Source of the DNA: Bacillus sp. E(2018) | GTDB taxonomy: Bacteria; Bacillota; Bacilli; Bacillales; Fictibacillaceae | Direction of reading: 5' to 3' | Assembly: GCF_005503015.1 (NCBI RefSeq) | Contig: NZ_SCOL01000006.1 | Coordinates: forward strand, 62,001-126,000 | Length of the DNA: 64,000 nucleotides | In this document: positions 27,952-36,203 of the stretch, piece by piece | Layout: every line of letters starts with the position of its first letter | Numbering within the stretch: position 1 is the stretch's first letter | Position numbers and translations under genes: made by a program | Notes under the pieces: model-generated | What the model saw: the letters and a program-made list of their open reading frames with translations, nothing else | The model's database searches: none | What the model was told of the DNA's origin: nothing

Positions 27952-27979
27952 GAAAAAACCCACCTCATTCAGGCGGGTT
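27952..27979 (-). terminator. Terminator after the 362-aa SLH protein
   Basis: AACCCACCT pairs with AGGCGGGTT (one mismatch), with six T on the minus-strand side. Confidence 0.75.
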
Positions 27980-27986
27980 GATCCTA

Positions 27987-29075
27987 CTATTCGTTATATT
28001 GACGTTCTAATTCTTCAGATGTATATAGTTTCCAGCGTTGCCCTTCTAATCGAAGATAAACATAACCAGATGCATCTTTTTCGTATTCTTTTGTTTCACC
28101 TTCATACGTTTGTTTCATGTCATAATGGGCATCAGCTAATTCGATCTTCACAAGGCGTGTGTTAAGTTCCGCATCCTCATAATTGATGTGGATATCTCCT
28201 GTTAACTTACCTGAAATCGTCAAATCTCCAGTTTCAAGTAATTCTTCAATACCTAGGTGGCTAAAAGAATGTGCAAAGCCCATCTGTCTTACATCAACAA
28301 GATTTTTTAAAGATTTGTAATCTTTTTTGTTCATATATTCTAAGCCTTTTAGTTCATTATCAAGAATAACGGTTTCTAACATCTCTTTTGTCGGAAGACT
28401 AGCTGTTTCGTTCTTTAGAGCACGATAAATCATGACAATAGACTGTGCTCTTGTACCGTCAGCATTTGGTGCTAGCTGATCTGCTTTTAATCCGTTAATA
28501 ATACCCATACCATTTACTTTACGTAGATCATTATACGCCCAATGGCTCTTCTTTAGATCTTTGTAATCTTTCGGTTTACCATTCTCAAATTCTACTGTTT
28601 TATCAAATGCACGTACGATCATAGCTGCCATTTCTGCACGTGTGATTTTATCTTTTGGTGAGAAGCTCGTTTTGGTTGTTCCATTTACGATGCCATTCTG
28701 GTAAGCAATCTTAATATCTTTTACTCCCCAGTGATTACTAATATCCTTAAAAGGAACGGTTTTGTTCGTTGCTTTTAATTCTAAAGCACGCACAATAAAG
28801 GTTACGAATTCAGCACGAGTAATCTTTTCATCTGGTAGCATGTATAAGTTTTCAATATACAAGCCATCTCCAAGATACTCTTCAACAATCGTCCCTCGAA
28901 CGATATCAGCATAAAGCATCTCGCGAAGGTTATTTTCCGACCAATGCTTTTCAATATCCACTGGCTCATAATAAGTAAATGTGTCCTTATATTCAGCTGC
29001 ACCTACTTTATGACCAGCAAATGGTGAAACCAATAGTGATAGTGCTAATAGAGAGCTTGCCATCTTTTTCTTCAA
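27987..29075 (-). CDS. SLH protein with shared C-terminal domain (A)
   Basis: 362 aa. Signal peptide about 1-26, three SLH repeats (about 40-100, 107-160, 168-222) with ITRAE at 85 and 144 and GTRAQ at 207. The C-terminal 130 residues are not a known enzyme. They end with SGYVYLRLEGQRWKLY, a pattern shared with the SLH proteins at 41975-43054 and 43290-44435, and recall the small cone-shaped NTF2-like fold. This is likely a wall-attached surface protein of unknown role. Confidence 0.88.
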   Translation of the reverse strand: MKKKMASSLLALSLLVSPFAGHKVGAAEYKDTFTYYEPVDIEKHWSENNLREMLYADIVRGTIVEEYLGDGLYIENLYMLPDEKITRAEFVTFIVRALELKATNKTVPFKDISNHWGVKDIKIAYQNGIVNGTTKTSFSPKDKITRAEMAAMIVRAFDKTVEFENGKPKDYKDLKKSHWAYNDLRKVNGMGIINGLKADQLAPNADGTRAQSIVMIYRALKNETASLPTKEMLETVILDNELKGLEYMNKKDYKSLKNLVDVRQMGFAHSFSHLGIEELLETGDLTISGKLTGDIHINYEDAELNTRLVKIELADAHYDMKQTYEGETKEYEKDASGYVYLRLEGQRWKLYTSEELERQYNE

Positions 29076-29199
29076 AATTTGTTATCCTCCTAAATTTTAC
29101 ATTACTAGAAAAATAATATTTATTTTCCAATAACATATTCTACTACTATTAGACTTAAATGTTAAGTACTTATATTTTTAAAATAATATTCCAGTAAGT

Positions 29200-30204
29200 T
29201 TATGGAACAATGTTCTTCACTACTGGTATCTTTTGAAGAATGATGACCGCTATATAGCTAGAAAGAGTAACTACAATAAATGTCACTGGTACTCCGAACA
29301 GCACATGGAAGGTTCTACTATGAAGAGCAAAGCCGAAAAGCTCTTGAAAAATACTTGATTTATATAATGTTAAAAAGACAGGATGAATAAGGAAGATTCC
29401 GAAACTCGCCGCTGCAAAAGAAGAAACCACTGACGACTTGTACGTATACGTATGTTTAAATAAAACAAAAATAGCCGCAGAAACGAGTACTGTGTTTGGG
29501 GCTAAGTAATCGATCCAAAAAATATCTAGTGCTCCTTTTGATGAAGTAGCATAATACGTGCCAAAAATGGTGACTAGTAATCCGATTAAGCCTCCAAGAT
29601 ATATCATTCCTCTTATCATTTTACTTAATGAAACTGTAGCTAATAAGTATTCTAATAGGAAATATCCTGTGAAACCCCAGAACATTCCTAGTTTGAATCC
29701 AATGTGTTCAGACGTAATATAAAAAACCACTAGTTCAAGAGTCAGGAAGAACCAAATCGTGACAAAATAGATTAATAGCCTCGTTTGATGCGCAATGGCT
29801 CGGAATAGTGGTGTAACAAAATAGATGCCTACAATCATGTATAGAAACCATAAGTGATAGTATGTATTATCGATATAAATATTCTTGAGAGCTGTTTCAA
29901 TTGAAAACGTATGGAGTTGCGTTCGAACTTTGAACAGCTCATAAAACAGTGTCCAAAATAGAAACGGAATAATGATCTTTGACGCTCTTTTCTTAAAAAA
30001 TACAGAAAGTGGTTCTTCTTTACCTAACAATAGCGCTCCGCTCACCATAACAAATACAGGTACACTCCACCTGCAAAAACTCTCAATGATTGTTGCTAAC
30101 CACCATGTTTTTGAAATTTCACCTGATAATAGATTGCCGACTACATGAATCATGACTACCGCCATAATGGCCAAGGAACGAAGTGCGTTTGCGTATTGAA
30201 TCAC
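29200..30204 (-). CDS. Integral membrane acyltransferase (Acyl_transf_3)
   Basis: 334 aa with about ten membrane segments. The first carries NALRSLAIMAVVMIHVVG, the conserved His segment of the family, followed by the WSVPVFVMVSGALLLG segment. It resembles WecH-type O-acetyltransferases. The target sugar is unknown; a secondary wall polymer or surface glycan is suggested by its place between SLH genes and secA2. It is divergent from secA2. Confidence 0.85.
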   Translation of the reverse strand: MIQYANALRSLAIMAVVMIHVVGNLLSGEISKTWWLATIIESFCRWSVPVFVMVSGALLLGKEEPLSVFFKKRASKIIIPFLFWTLFYELFKVRTQLHTFSIETALKNIYIDNTYYHLWFLYMIVGIYFVTPLFRAIAHQTRLLIYFVTIWFFLTLELVVFYITSEHIGFKLGMFWGFTGYFLLEYLLATVSLSKMIRGMIYLGGLIGLLVTIFGTYYATSSKGALDIFWIDYLAPNTVLVSAAIFVLFKHTYTYKSSVVSSFAAASFGIFLIHPVFLTLYKSSIFQELFGFALHSRTFHVLFGVPVTFIVVTLSSYIAVIILQKIPVVKNIVP

Positions 30205-30363
30205 CCTAACCCCTGCTTTCTTAAATATGTATTCTTTTTTATATAAATTTCCTTAATCATACAAATCGTTTTGATATCTGACAATATTTTCTTTTGTATC
30301 AAAAGTTTATTTAACCATTTTTGTTAAAATCATTCTATTTTTGGATATTTTTATAAATTCCTG

Positions 30364-30372
30364 TGATATACT
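30364..30372 (+). promoter_or_regulatory. Extended -10 promoter for secA2
   Basis: TG-A-TATACT (TG at 30364, hexamer 30367-30372), 30 bases before the secA2 start. The -35 region is weak, as often seen with extended -10 sites. Confidence 0.4.
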
Positions 30373-30402
30373 AGTTTCAGTATTTAATAAGGAGAGAGTA
30401 AG

Positions 30403-32778
30403 ATGTTGACCTACTTGAAAAACATCATAGATGAACAGCATAGAACGTTAAAAAAATACACAAAAATGGTAGACCAAATTAACGAGAAAGAAACTATTTT
30501 TGAAAAATATACGGATGAAGAATTGCGAGCGAGGACTACATACTTTAAAGAACAGCTTGCAGATGGAAAAACAATAGATGACATAAAAATCGAGGCTTTC
30601 GCAGTAGTACGTGAGGCTGCTAAACGTGTGCTAGGCATGCGTCATTTTGACGTTCAGCTTATTGGAGGACTCGTACTATTAGAAGGAAATATTGCTGAGA
30701 TGGCAACAGGCGAAGGAAAAACACTCGTCGCTTCCCTTCCCTCTTATGTGCGCGCACTTGAAGGAAAAGGTGTACACGTTATTACAGTTAATGAATATTT
30801 AGCGCGTCGTGACAGTGAATTCATCGGACAGATCCATTCATTCCTCGGTTTAACTGTTGGACTTAACATCCCTCAGATCTCACCTGATGAAAAAGCGGCT
30901 GCTTACCAAGCCGATATTACATATGGTGTTGGAAATGAGTTTGGTTTTGATTATCTTCGCGACAACATGGTACAGCAGCCTTCACAAAAGGTTCAACGAC
31001 CTTATCATTTTGCCATATTGGATGAAGCAGATAGCGTTCTAATCGATGAGGCAAGAACACCATTAATCGTTGCAGGTAAAACGGAAGTGAGCCAAGAGCT
31101 TCATTACGTGTGCTCTCAACTGGTAAAACGCTTTAAGGAAGAAGAACACTATCTATTCGATCCGGAAACAAAATCTGTGAGCTTAACAGATGCCGGTATC
31201 GATCGTATTGAAGCATGTTTTGGTGTTGGAAACTTGTATGAACTTGAACATCAGATGCTTTATCATTACGTGTTACAAGGTCTTCGCGCGGCGATCATGC
31301 TAAAGCGTGACGTAGACTATATCGTTCGTGGAGGTAAGGTAGAACTTGTTGATCAGTTTACCGGGCGTATATTAGAAGGCAGAAGCTACAGCGATGGTCT
31401 TCATCAAGCAATCGAAGCAAAAGAAGGCTTACAAGTTACAGAAGAAAATAAAACACAGGCGTCTGTTACGATTCAAAACTACTATAGAATGTATCCGATG
31501 GTTTCAGGAATGACGGGAACAGCTAAAACGGAAGAAAAAGAATTCCGCGATGTGTATGGCATGCATGTTATCCCAATTCCTCCTAACAAACCGCGCCAGC
31601 GTGAAGATCTATCAGATCGTGTTTACGCGACACATGAATACAAGTATGCGGCGATTGCTGAAGAAGTAGTGCGCATTCATAGTACCAAACAACCTGTACT
31701 CATTGGAACAACGACAATTGCTCAATCTGAAGAAGTGGCCTCTTATCTTGCTAAAAAGGGCTTAACGTATCAGTTGCTTAACGCAAAAAGCGAAGAGCAA
31801 GAAGCACAACTGATCAGTCTTGCCGGTCAAAAAGGACAGATTACAATCGCGACGAACATGGCAGGCCGTGGTACTGATATTTTACTCGGTGAAGGTGTAA
31901 AAGAACTAGGCGGACTTTATGTTTTAGGAACAGAACGTCATGAAAGCCGACGTATTGATAATCAGCTGAAAGGCCGCTCTGGCCGCCAAGGTGATCCTGG
32001 CCGATCTCAATTTTTTGTAAGCATTGAAGATGAGATCGTAAAACGTTTTGCTCGTGATGAGATGGAGAAGCTGCAAAAAGGAATGAAACTCGATGATACG
32101 GGTATGATTTTAAACGCTAATCCGGTTGCGTTTATGGACCGTGTTCAACGGATCTGTGAAGGCTTTAACTATTCTAGCCGTGAATACACGCTGAAACTTG
32201 ATGATGTAGTAAATCAGCAGCGGACGATCATTTACCAATTACGTGATCAGCTTTTAGAAAAAGAAGATGTATTTCCTTACGTGAAAGAAATGGCTGAAGA
32301 AGCAGTAGAAAAAGTGTACAACGACCATATTACGGAGGAACTCATTCCTGAAGAATGGCCATTGAACGAACTTCAGCGCGACTTAAACGTTATATTTGGC
32401 AGCCATATAAAGCTTAATGAGCGTTACCAAGAAGATTATGAACTTCAAGAAGATTTAAAAACAAAGCTTGGTCTATTTTTAGATGAACTTGACGAATTCA
32501 TGAAAACAGACAAGAAATCTGCACAATGGCTGAAGAATTATACGGTTTCGGCTTTAGACCGTGAATGGGTAAGCCACCTTGAAGCAATGAATCATCTTAA
32601 AGAGGGCATTGGCTTGCGCCGCTATGGACAAGACGATCCGATGCGACTTTATGAAAAAGAAGGTTTGCAGATCTTTTTAGGCACACGCCACAAAGTTCAT
32701 AAAGCAGCAATTCGACAGCTTACGCAATTAATGATGGCAGTTGAATTAAAAAAACAAAAACTTAAACTTACTAAATAA
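30403..32778 (+). CDS. secA2: SecA2 accessory preprotein translocase ATPase
   Basis: 791 aa, the length of B. anthracis SecA2 and shorter than housekeeping SecA. Motifs: MATGEGKTL (Walker A), LDEADSVLIDEARTPL (Walker B), TGTAKTEEKEF, TNMAGRGTDI and GRSGRQGDPGRS. The C-terminal zinc-binding SecB site of SecA1 is missing, as usual for SecA2. In bacilli SecA2 exports S-layer and other SLH proteins. Here it is followed directly by slaP and lies amid SLH genes. The ribosome site is AAGGAG. Confidence 0.96.
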   Translation: MLTYLKNIIDEQHRTLKKYTKMVDQINEKETIFEKYTDEELRARTTYFKEQLADGKTIDDIKIEAFAVVREAAKRVLGMRHFDVQLIGGLVLLEGNIAEMATGEGKTLVASLPSYVRALEGKGVHVITVNEYLARRDSEFIGQIHSFLGLTVGLNIPQISPDEKAAAYQADITYGVGNEFGFDYLRDNMVQQPSQKVQRPYHFAILDEADSVLIDEARTPLIVAGKTEVSQELHYVCSQLVKRFKEEEHYLFDPETKSVSLTDAGIDRIEACFGVGNLYELEHQMLYHYVLQGLRAAIMLKRDVDYIVRGGKVELVDQFTGRILEGRSYSDGLHQAIEAKEGLQVTEENKTQASVTIQNYYRMYPMVSGMTGTAKTEEKEFRDVYGMHVIPIPPNKPRQREDLSDRVYATHEYKYAAIAEEVVRIHSTKQPVLIGTTTIAQSEEVASYLAKKGLTYQLLNAKSEEQEAQLISLAGQKGQITIATNMAGRGTDILLGEGVKELGGLYVLGTERHESRRIDNQLKGRSGRQGDPGRSQFFVSIEDEIVKRFARDEMEKLQKGMKLDDTGMILNANPVAFMDRVQRICEGFNYSSREYTLKLDDVVNQQRTIIYQLRDQLLEKEDVFPYVKEMAEEAVEKVYNDHITEELIPEEWPLNELQRDLNVIFGSHIKLNERYQEDYELQEDLKTKLGLFLDELDEFMKTDKKSAQWLKNYTVSALDREWVSHLEAMNHLKEGIGLRRYGQDDPMRLYEKEGLQIFLGTRHKVHKAAIRQLTQLMMAVELKKQKLKLTK

Positions 32779-32790
32779 GGAGGTCCAATC

Positions 32791-33696
32791 ATGCTCTCTC
32801 TTTTCAAGAAAAAAAACGTAAATAAAAACGGAGAAGACACGACGGTGTCCTCTGAAGAATTATTAAACGAAACGATTGATACCGGCTCAGAAGATGAAAT
32901 TGAAACAGCGCTCTATTACTCTCCTGCTTATGAGCCTGCACAAGAATTAAAATACGTCTATCAATTTATGAACCTGGAGTTGTCACCATTGAAGCCAAAT
33001 CAGATCTCTTTGGCTGGTGTGGATCTAAAGCAAGGTGAACATATTAATGGTGCAGTGGTCACATCTTTTATCCGTAACAGCTTGAATAAAGGAATTCAGC
33101 TACAAGAGATGCCGTTACTTCTATTAGGTGCGGAAGGTAAGAAGCTGGCTCGCAAAGTATTTGACCTCTCAGTTGTTGGTGAGATCCCAGCTCATAGCAG
33201 TGTTCCTTGGCTTTTTAGCTTTAGTGGTGAAGACTTAATGGTTGAAGGTGAGCTTCCTAAAACGGGTTGGAAGCTGGCATTCGAGTTGAAAACGCAGAAA
33301 AAACACACGCTTGATCTGGCAGAAAGTTGGGCGAACAGCTTACCAGAGCAAGATAAAGAACGCTTGCATCAGCTAGTTGATGGTATGGCTGCTCCAAAGC
33401 CAGGTGAAATTAACTTTATGGGCCTTCAAGCAAAGAAGTCTGAAGATGATCATTTACATATCACGATGTTGATTCGTAACGGATCTGATAAGAACATTCA
33501 GCTTCAGCAACTACCACTTGAAGTTGTTGATGCTTCAGGCGAAGTCATTGCAAAAGGCGGTTTTGCCCTTACAGACTTTGAAGTGAAGGCAAACACGAGC
33601 AAACCATGGACGTTCATCTTTCCAAGTAGCCTTATTTTTAAAGATGAGATTGATTTATCTGTGTGGAAAGCTTATCCACCACAACAGCAAAACTAA
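32791..33696 (+). CDS. slaP: SlaP accessory Sec S-layer assembly protein
   Basis: 301 aa, with no signal peptide and no membrane segment. Two copies of the same about 100-residue domain are seen (about 70-172 and 200-298); each has a PxxISLxG/INFMG start, an IRN segment (FIRNSLNKGIQLQEMP and LIRNGSDKNIQLQQLP), and a PW-F-F end. The N-terminal 50 residues are polar. It starts 12 bases after secA2 with AAGGAGG. In B. anthracis SlaP works with SecA2 in S-layer protein secretion. Gene order and domain duplication fit that family. Confidence 0.93.
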   Translation: MLSLFKKKNVNKNGEDTTVSSEELLNETIDTGSEDEIETALYYSPAYEPAQELKYVYQFMNLELSPLKPNQISLAGVDLKQGEHINGAVVTSFIRNSLNKGIQLQEMPLLLLGAEGKKLARKVFDLSVVGEIPAHSSVPWLFSFSGEDLMVEGELPKTGWKLAFELKTQKKHTLDLAESWANSLPEQDKERLHQLVDGMAAPKPGEINFMGLQAKKSEDDHLHITMLIRNGSDKNIQLQQLPLEVVDASGEVIAKGGFALTDFEVKANTSKPWTFIFPSSLIFKDEIDLSVWKAYPPQQQN

Positions 33697-33711
33697 ACTA
33701 GATGATAAGAT

Positions 33712-33754
33712 GAGGTCAATCATTCCGATATGGATGATTGACTTCTTTATTTTT
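33712..33754 (+). terminator. Terminator after slaP
   Basis: GAGGTCAATCAT pairs with ATGATTGACTTC (one G-T pair), followed by a T-rich run. Confidence 0.75.
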
Positions 33755-33781
33755 CAACCAAAGGAAACCAAAATTGAAATA

Positions 33782-33829
33782 AAAAAGGAGCTGTCTCATA
33801 AGTAGTTTACTCATGAGACAGCTCTTTTT
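33782..33829 (-). terminator. Terminator after the M14 peptidase gene
   Basis: Long stem GGAGCTGTCTCAT / ATGAGACAGCTC with a 12-16-base loop. A- and T-runs make it work in both directions. Confidence 0.85.
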
Positions 33830-33838
33830 CTATTATTC

Positions 33839-35956
33839 TTATTCTAACGTGCTGCTCTCTAATGCTGGATTAAGTTGATTCTCACTCTCAACAGCATTTG
33901 ATTCATTCGTAGTGTTTTGCTCTTCCTCTATTACTGGTTCTTCAGGTTTAATTTCTCCTGATGTTCCCTCTTCAACTGCTGGAGTTTCAACCTCAGGAGT
34001 CTCTTCTATTGGTGCAGGTGTTTCTGTTTCTTCTTTTTCTGGCGAAGCAGGCTCTTCGGTTTGAGGATTTTCTTCAACAGGCTGTGTTTCTGTGTTTCCA
34101 CCCGTTGTATCCGCAGGTTCTTCCACTACCGGAGCTGTTTCTGCAGGTTCTTCAGCCGCTGCATCAGCATTTTCAGTTGTTACATGTACCGTCCACTCTT
34201 CTTTGGACCATACAACATGAAAGCCGAATGCTTCTGAGATGATGCGCACTGGAAGCATCGTCGTGTTCTGATCCAAGATAACAGGCTCACTCATGTAAAT
34301 ATACTTACCGTTTATTGAGATTGTTCTCTCCTTGAGATTGATTACCATTTTGGTGCTGTCTTTTATAGCCGTTACAACATTGTCTTTATAGGTTACGGTT
34401 GCACCCATAGATGTAAGGAGATCTCGAAGCGGTAAATACACCGTGCTATATCCATAGATATGTGCTGGCGGGTCAAACGTTTGCGCCTCACCATCAATCG
34501 TTACAGCGACTGGATCTGGATTTTTCACTTGAGAATACTTTACATAGTTATCGGTAATCGATGCAGTTAGCGTATCTCCATTCCATTTTGTTTCTGCGTT
34601 AAGTGCGTTCGCGATGAAACGTAGCGGCACCATCGTTCTACCCTCGATAATCTGCGGTGCTGTATCAAATGTCACGGTTGATGTGCCTTGAGATGAGACA
34701 ACAGTAGCTGTTTTTGATCCAATTTTAAACGTTACAGTTCGATCCCAGCGTGTTGCTTTAATAACTCCTGTTGAAGCATTATAGTTCACGGTTGTTTCAA
34801 GCTTCTCAAATACTCCTCGCACTGGTACGAACGTGCGGTTATCTTTCATAAATGGATTTTCATCATAAGTAAACAGCTTTCCATTAATGTACACCGTTAC
34901 TTTTTGATCAGGTTCATAACGCGGACTCTTTAAATAAAGCTTATATCCCTCTTGCGCAACGTATAATCCTACATATTTATTCTGAGACCAGATCGTATTG
35001 TACTCTGAAACAGGTACATGCGTATTTCCTGCATAATTTCCAAGTTCCGGTGTAAATCCAGGCCGCTTGTAATTAATGATAAACCAATCTGTATATCCTC
35101 CACCTGAAGGATTCGTGCCTGGATAGATCAAATCATATCCTGTCATGTTTCCGATGGCAGATGCATAAACGTGGTCACGTTCTTTCCAGCTGCCTGTCTG
35201 ATGAAAATTCCAATACAATATTTCACCACTCGTATGATACGCAACGGCCATTTCAGGGTCGATCTGCTTCGTAAAGTTTACGATGGCTCTCGATTCTGCT
35301 TGATTGACTGGTGCCGTTCCTTTGTGATTACTCCAAGACGGCTGTGGCTTATTGTTCTTGATGTTTGCCCAATCTGCTTGATATTGGCGGTTCAAATCAA
35401 CACCACGAGCATTCGCTTTCCATCTTTTAAAATCTGTGCTTCCTTCATTCATGTTGATCAATTTGAAACGATCAGCACTAGGGAACTTTGTTAGACCATA
35501 TTGCTGTAAAGTAACACCGTCAGGGTTCACCATAGGTACGAACCACATGGTTGTTTTGTTTAGGATGTCACGTACATTATACTTTCCAATGTAATCCCCA
35601 TTCGTATAAGCACTCGCATACTCATCGATCATATCCATTGAAAGATTTGTCGATATCCATTCACGAGCATGATGAGATCCGTTGACAAAAACTTTTGCGT
35701 TGCCTTTACCTAGTTTAATGGCATAGATCGGTCTATTGTATTCACTTCGCCCGATCTCTTTATAGCTGATCAAACCAGGATAGTGAGCAGCGAGCTCTTT
35801 CATATCTGTAATCATTTCATCGTATGTATAAAACTGGTTCCCATTCACCAGGTCATGTGCGGCTTCTGCTTTTTGGTCTCCCGTAAAACCAAACACAGAA
35901 AACATCGAGAACACCATACATAAAGCTATGAAACTATGAAGTTTTCTTTTCCCCAA
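33839..35956 (-). CDS. M14 zinc carboxypeptidase with stalk domains
   Basis: 705 aa from the TTG at 35956, which has GGGGAG 6 bases upstream; the first in-frame TTG (35974) lies before that site. Signal peptide, then an M14 domain (about 38-350). Zn ligands are HARE (His and Glu in GSHHAREW) and the His of VAYHTSGE; the catalytic Glu is in FTPELGNY. Next are two copies of the copper-amine-oxidase-N-like stalk unit (about 352-465 and 480-590; motifs FVPVRGVFE, MVPLRFIANAL, MLPVRIISEAFG). The last about 110 residues are Glu/Pro/Thr-rich and disordered, possibly a wall-spanning tail. It would trim peptides at the cell surface. Confidence 0.9.
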   Translation of the reverse strand: MGKRKLHSFIALCMVFSMFSVFGFTGDQKAEAAHDLVNGNQFYTYDEMITDMKELAAHYPGLISYKEIGRSEYNRPIYAIKLGKGNAKVFVNGSHHAREWISTNLSMDMIDEYASAYTNGDYIGKYNVRDILNKTTMWFVPMVNPDGVTLQQYGLTKFPSADRFKLINMNEGSTDFKRWKANARGVDLNRQYQADWANIKNNKPQPSWSNHKGTAPVNQAESRAIVNFTKQIDPEMAVAYHTSGEILYWNFHQTGSWKERDHVYASAIGNMTGYDLIYPGTNPSGGGYTDWFIINYKRPGFTPELGNYAGNTHVPVSEYNTIWSQNKYVGLYVAQEGYKLYLKSPRYEPDQKVTVYINGKLFTYDENPFMKDNRTFVPVRGVFEKLETTVNYNASTGVIKATRWDRTVTFKIGSKTATVVSSQGTSTVTFDTAPQIIEGRTMVPLRFIANALNAETKWNGDTLTASITDNYVKYSQVKNPDPVAVTIDGEAQTFDPPAHIYGYSTVYLPLRDLLTSMGATVTYKDNVVTAIKDSTKMVINLKERTISINGKYIYMSEPVILDQNTTMLPVRIISEAFGFHVVWSKEEWTVHVTTENADAAAEEPAETAPVVEEPADTTGGNTETQPVEENPQTEEPASPEKEETETPAPIEETPEVETPAVEEGTSGEIKPEEPVIEEEQNTTNESNAVESENQLNPALESSTLE

Positions 35957-36105
35957 AACTTTCTCCCCTTCCAAAATTAAGTTGCCTCTATTAGCCTATA
36001 AGTATTACATTTTGTAGTCAATGTAAAATAGTCTTATCTTTTGTCATGTTATCGTTAAAAAACATCTAATATTTTACTGAAATCCAGATTTTTCATAAAA
36101 ATACA

Positions 36106-36137
36106 AAAACCTGCCCAATGAATGGACAGGTCTTTGT
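36106..36137 (-). terminator. Terminator after the SLH phosphodiester glycosidase
   Basis: ACCTGCCC pairs with GGACAGGT around a 7-9-base loop, with a T-rich tail on the minus strand. Confidence 0.7.
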
Positions 36138-36203
36138 TAGGATGTGTTACTTAGTAACCTTATTATCGGCTATATTTACATAACGTTTAATGTTTTATTA
36201 TGA

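Noticed and set aside
33961..34242. Plus-strand open frame of 93 aa opposite the M14 peptidase tail
   Set aside because: It mirrors the low-complexity Glu/Pro tail and has no start signal.
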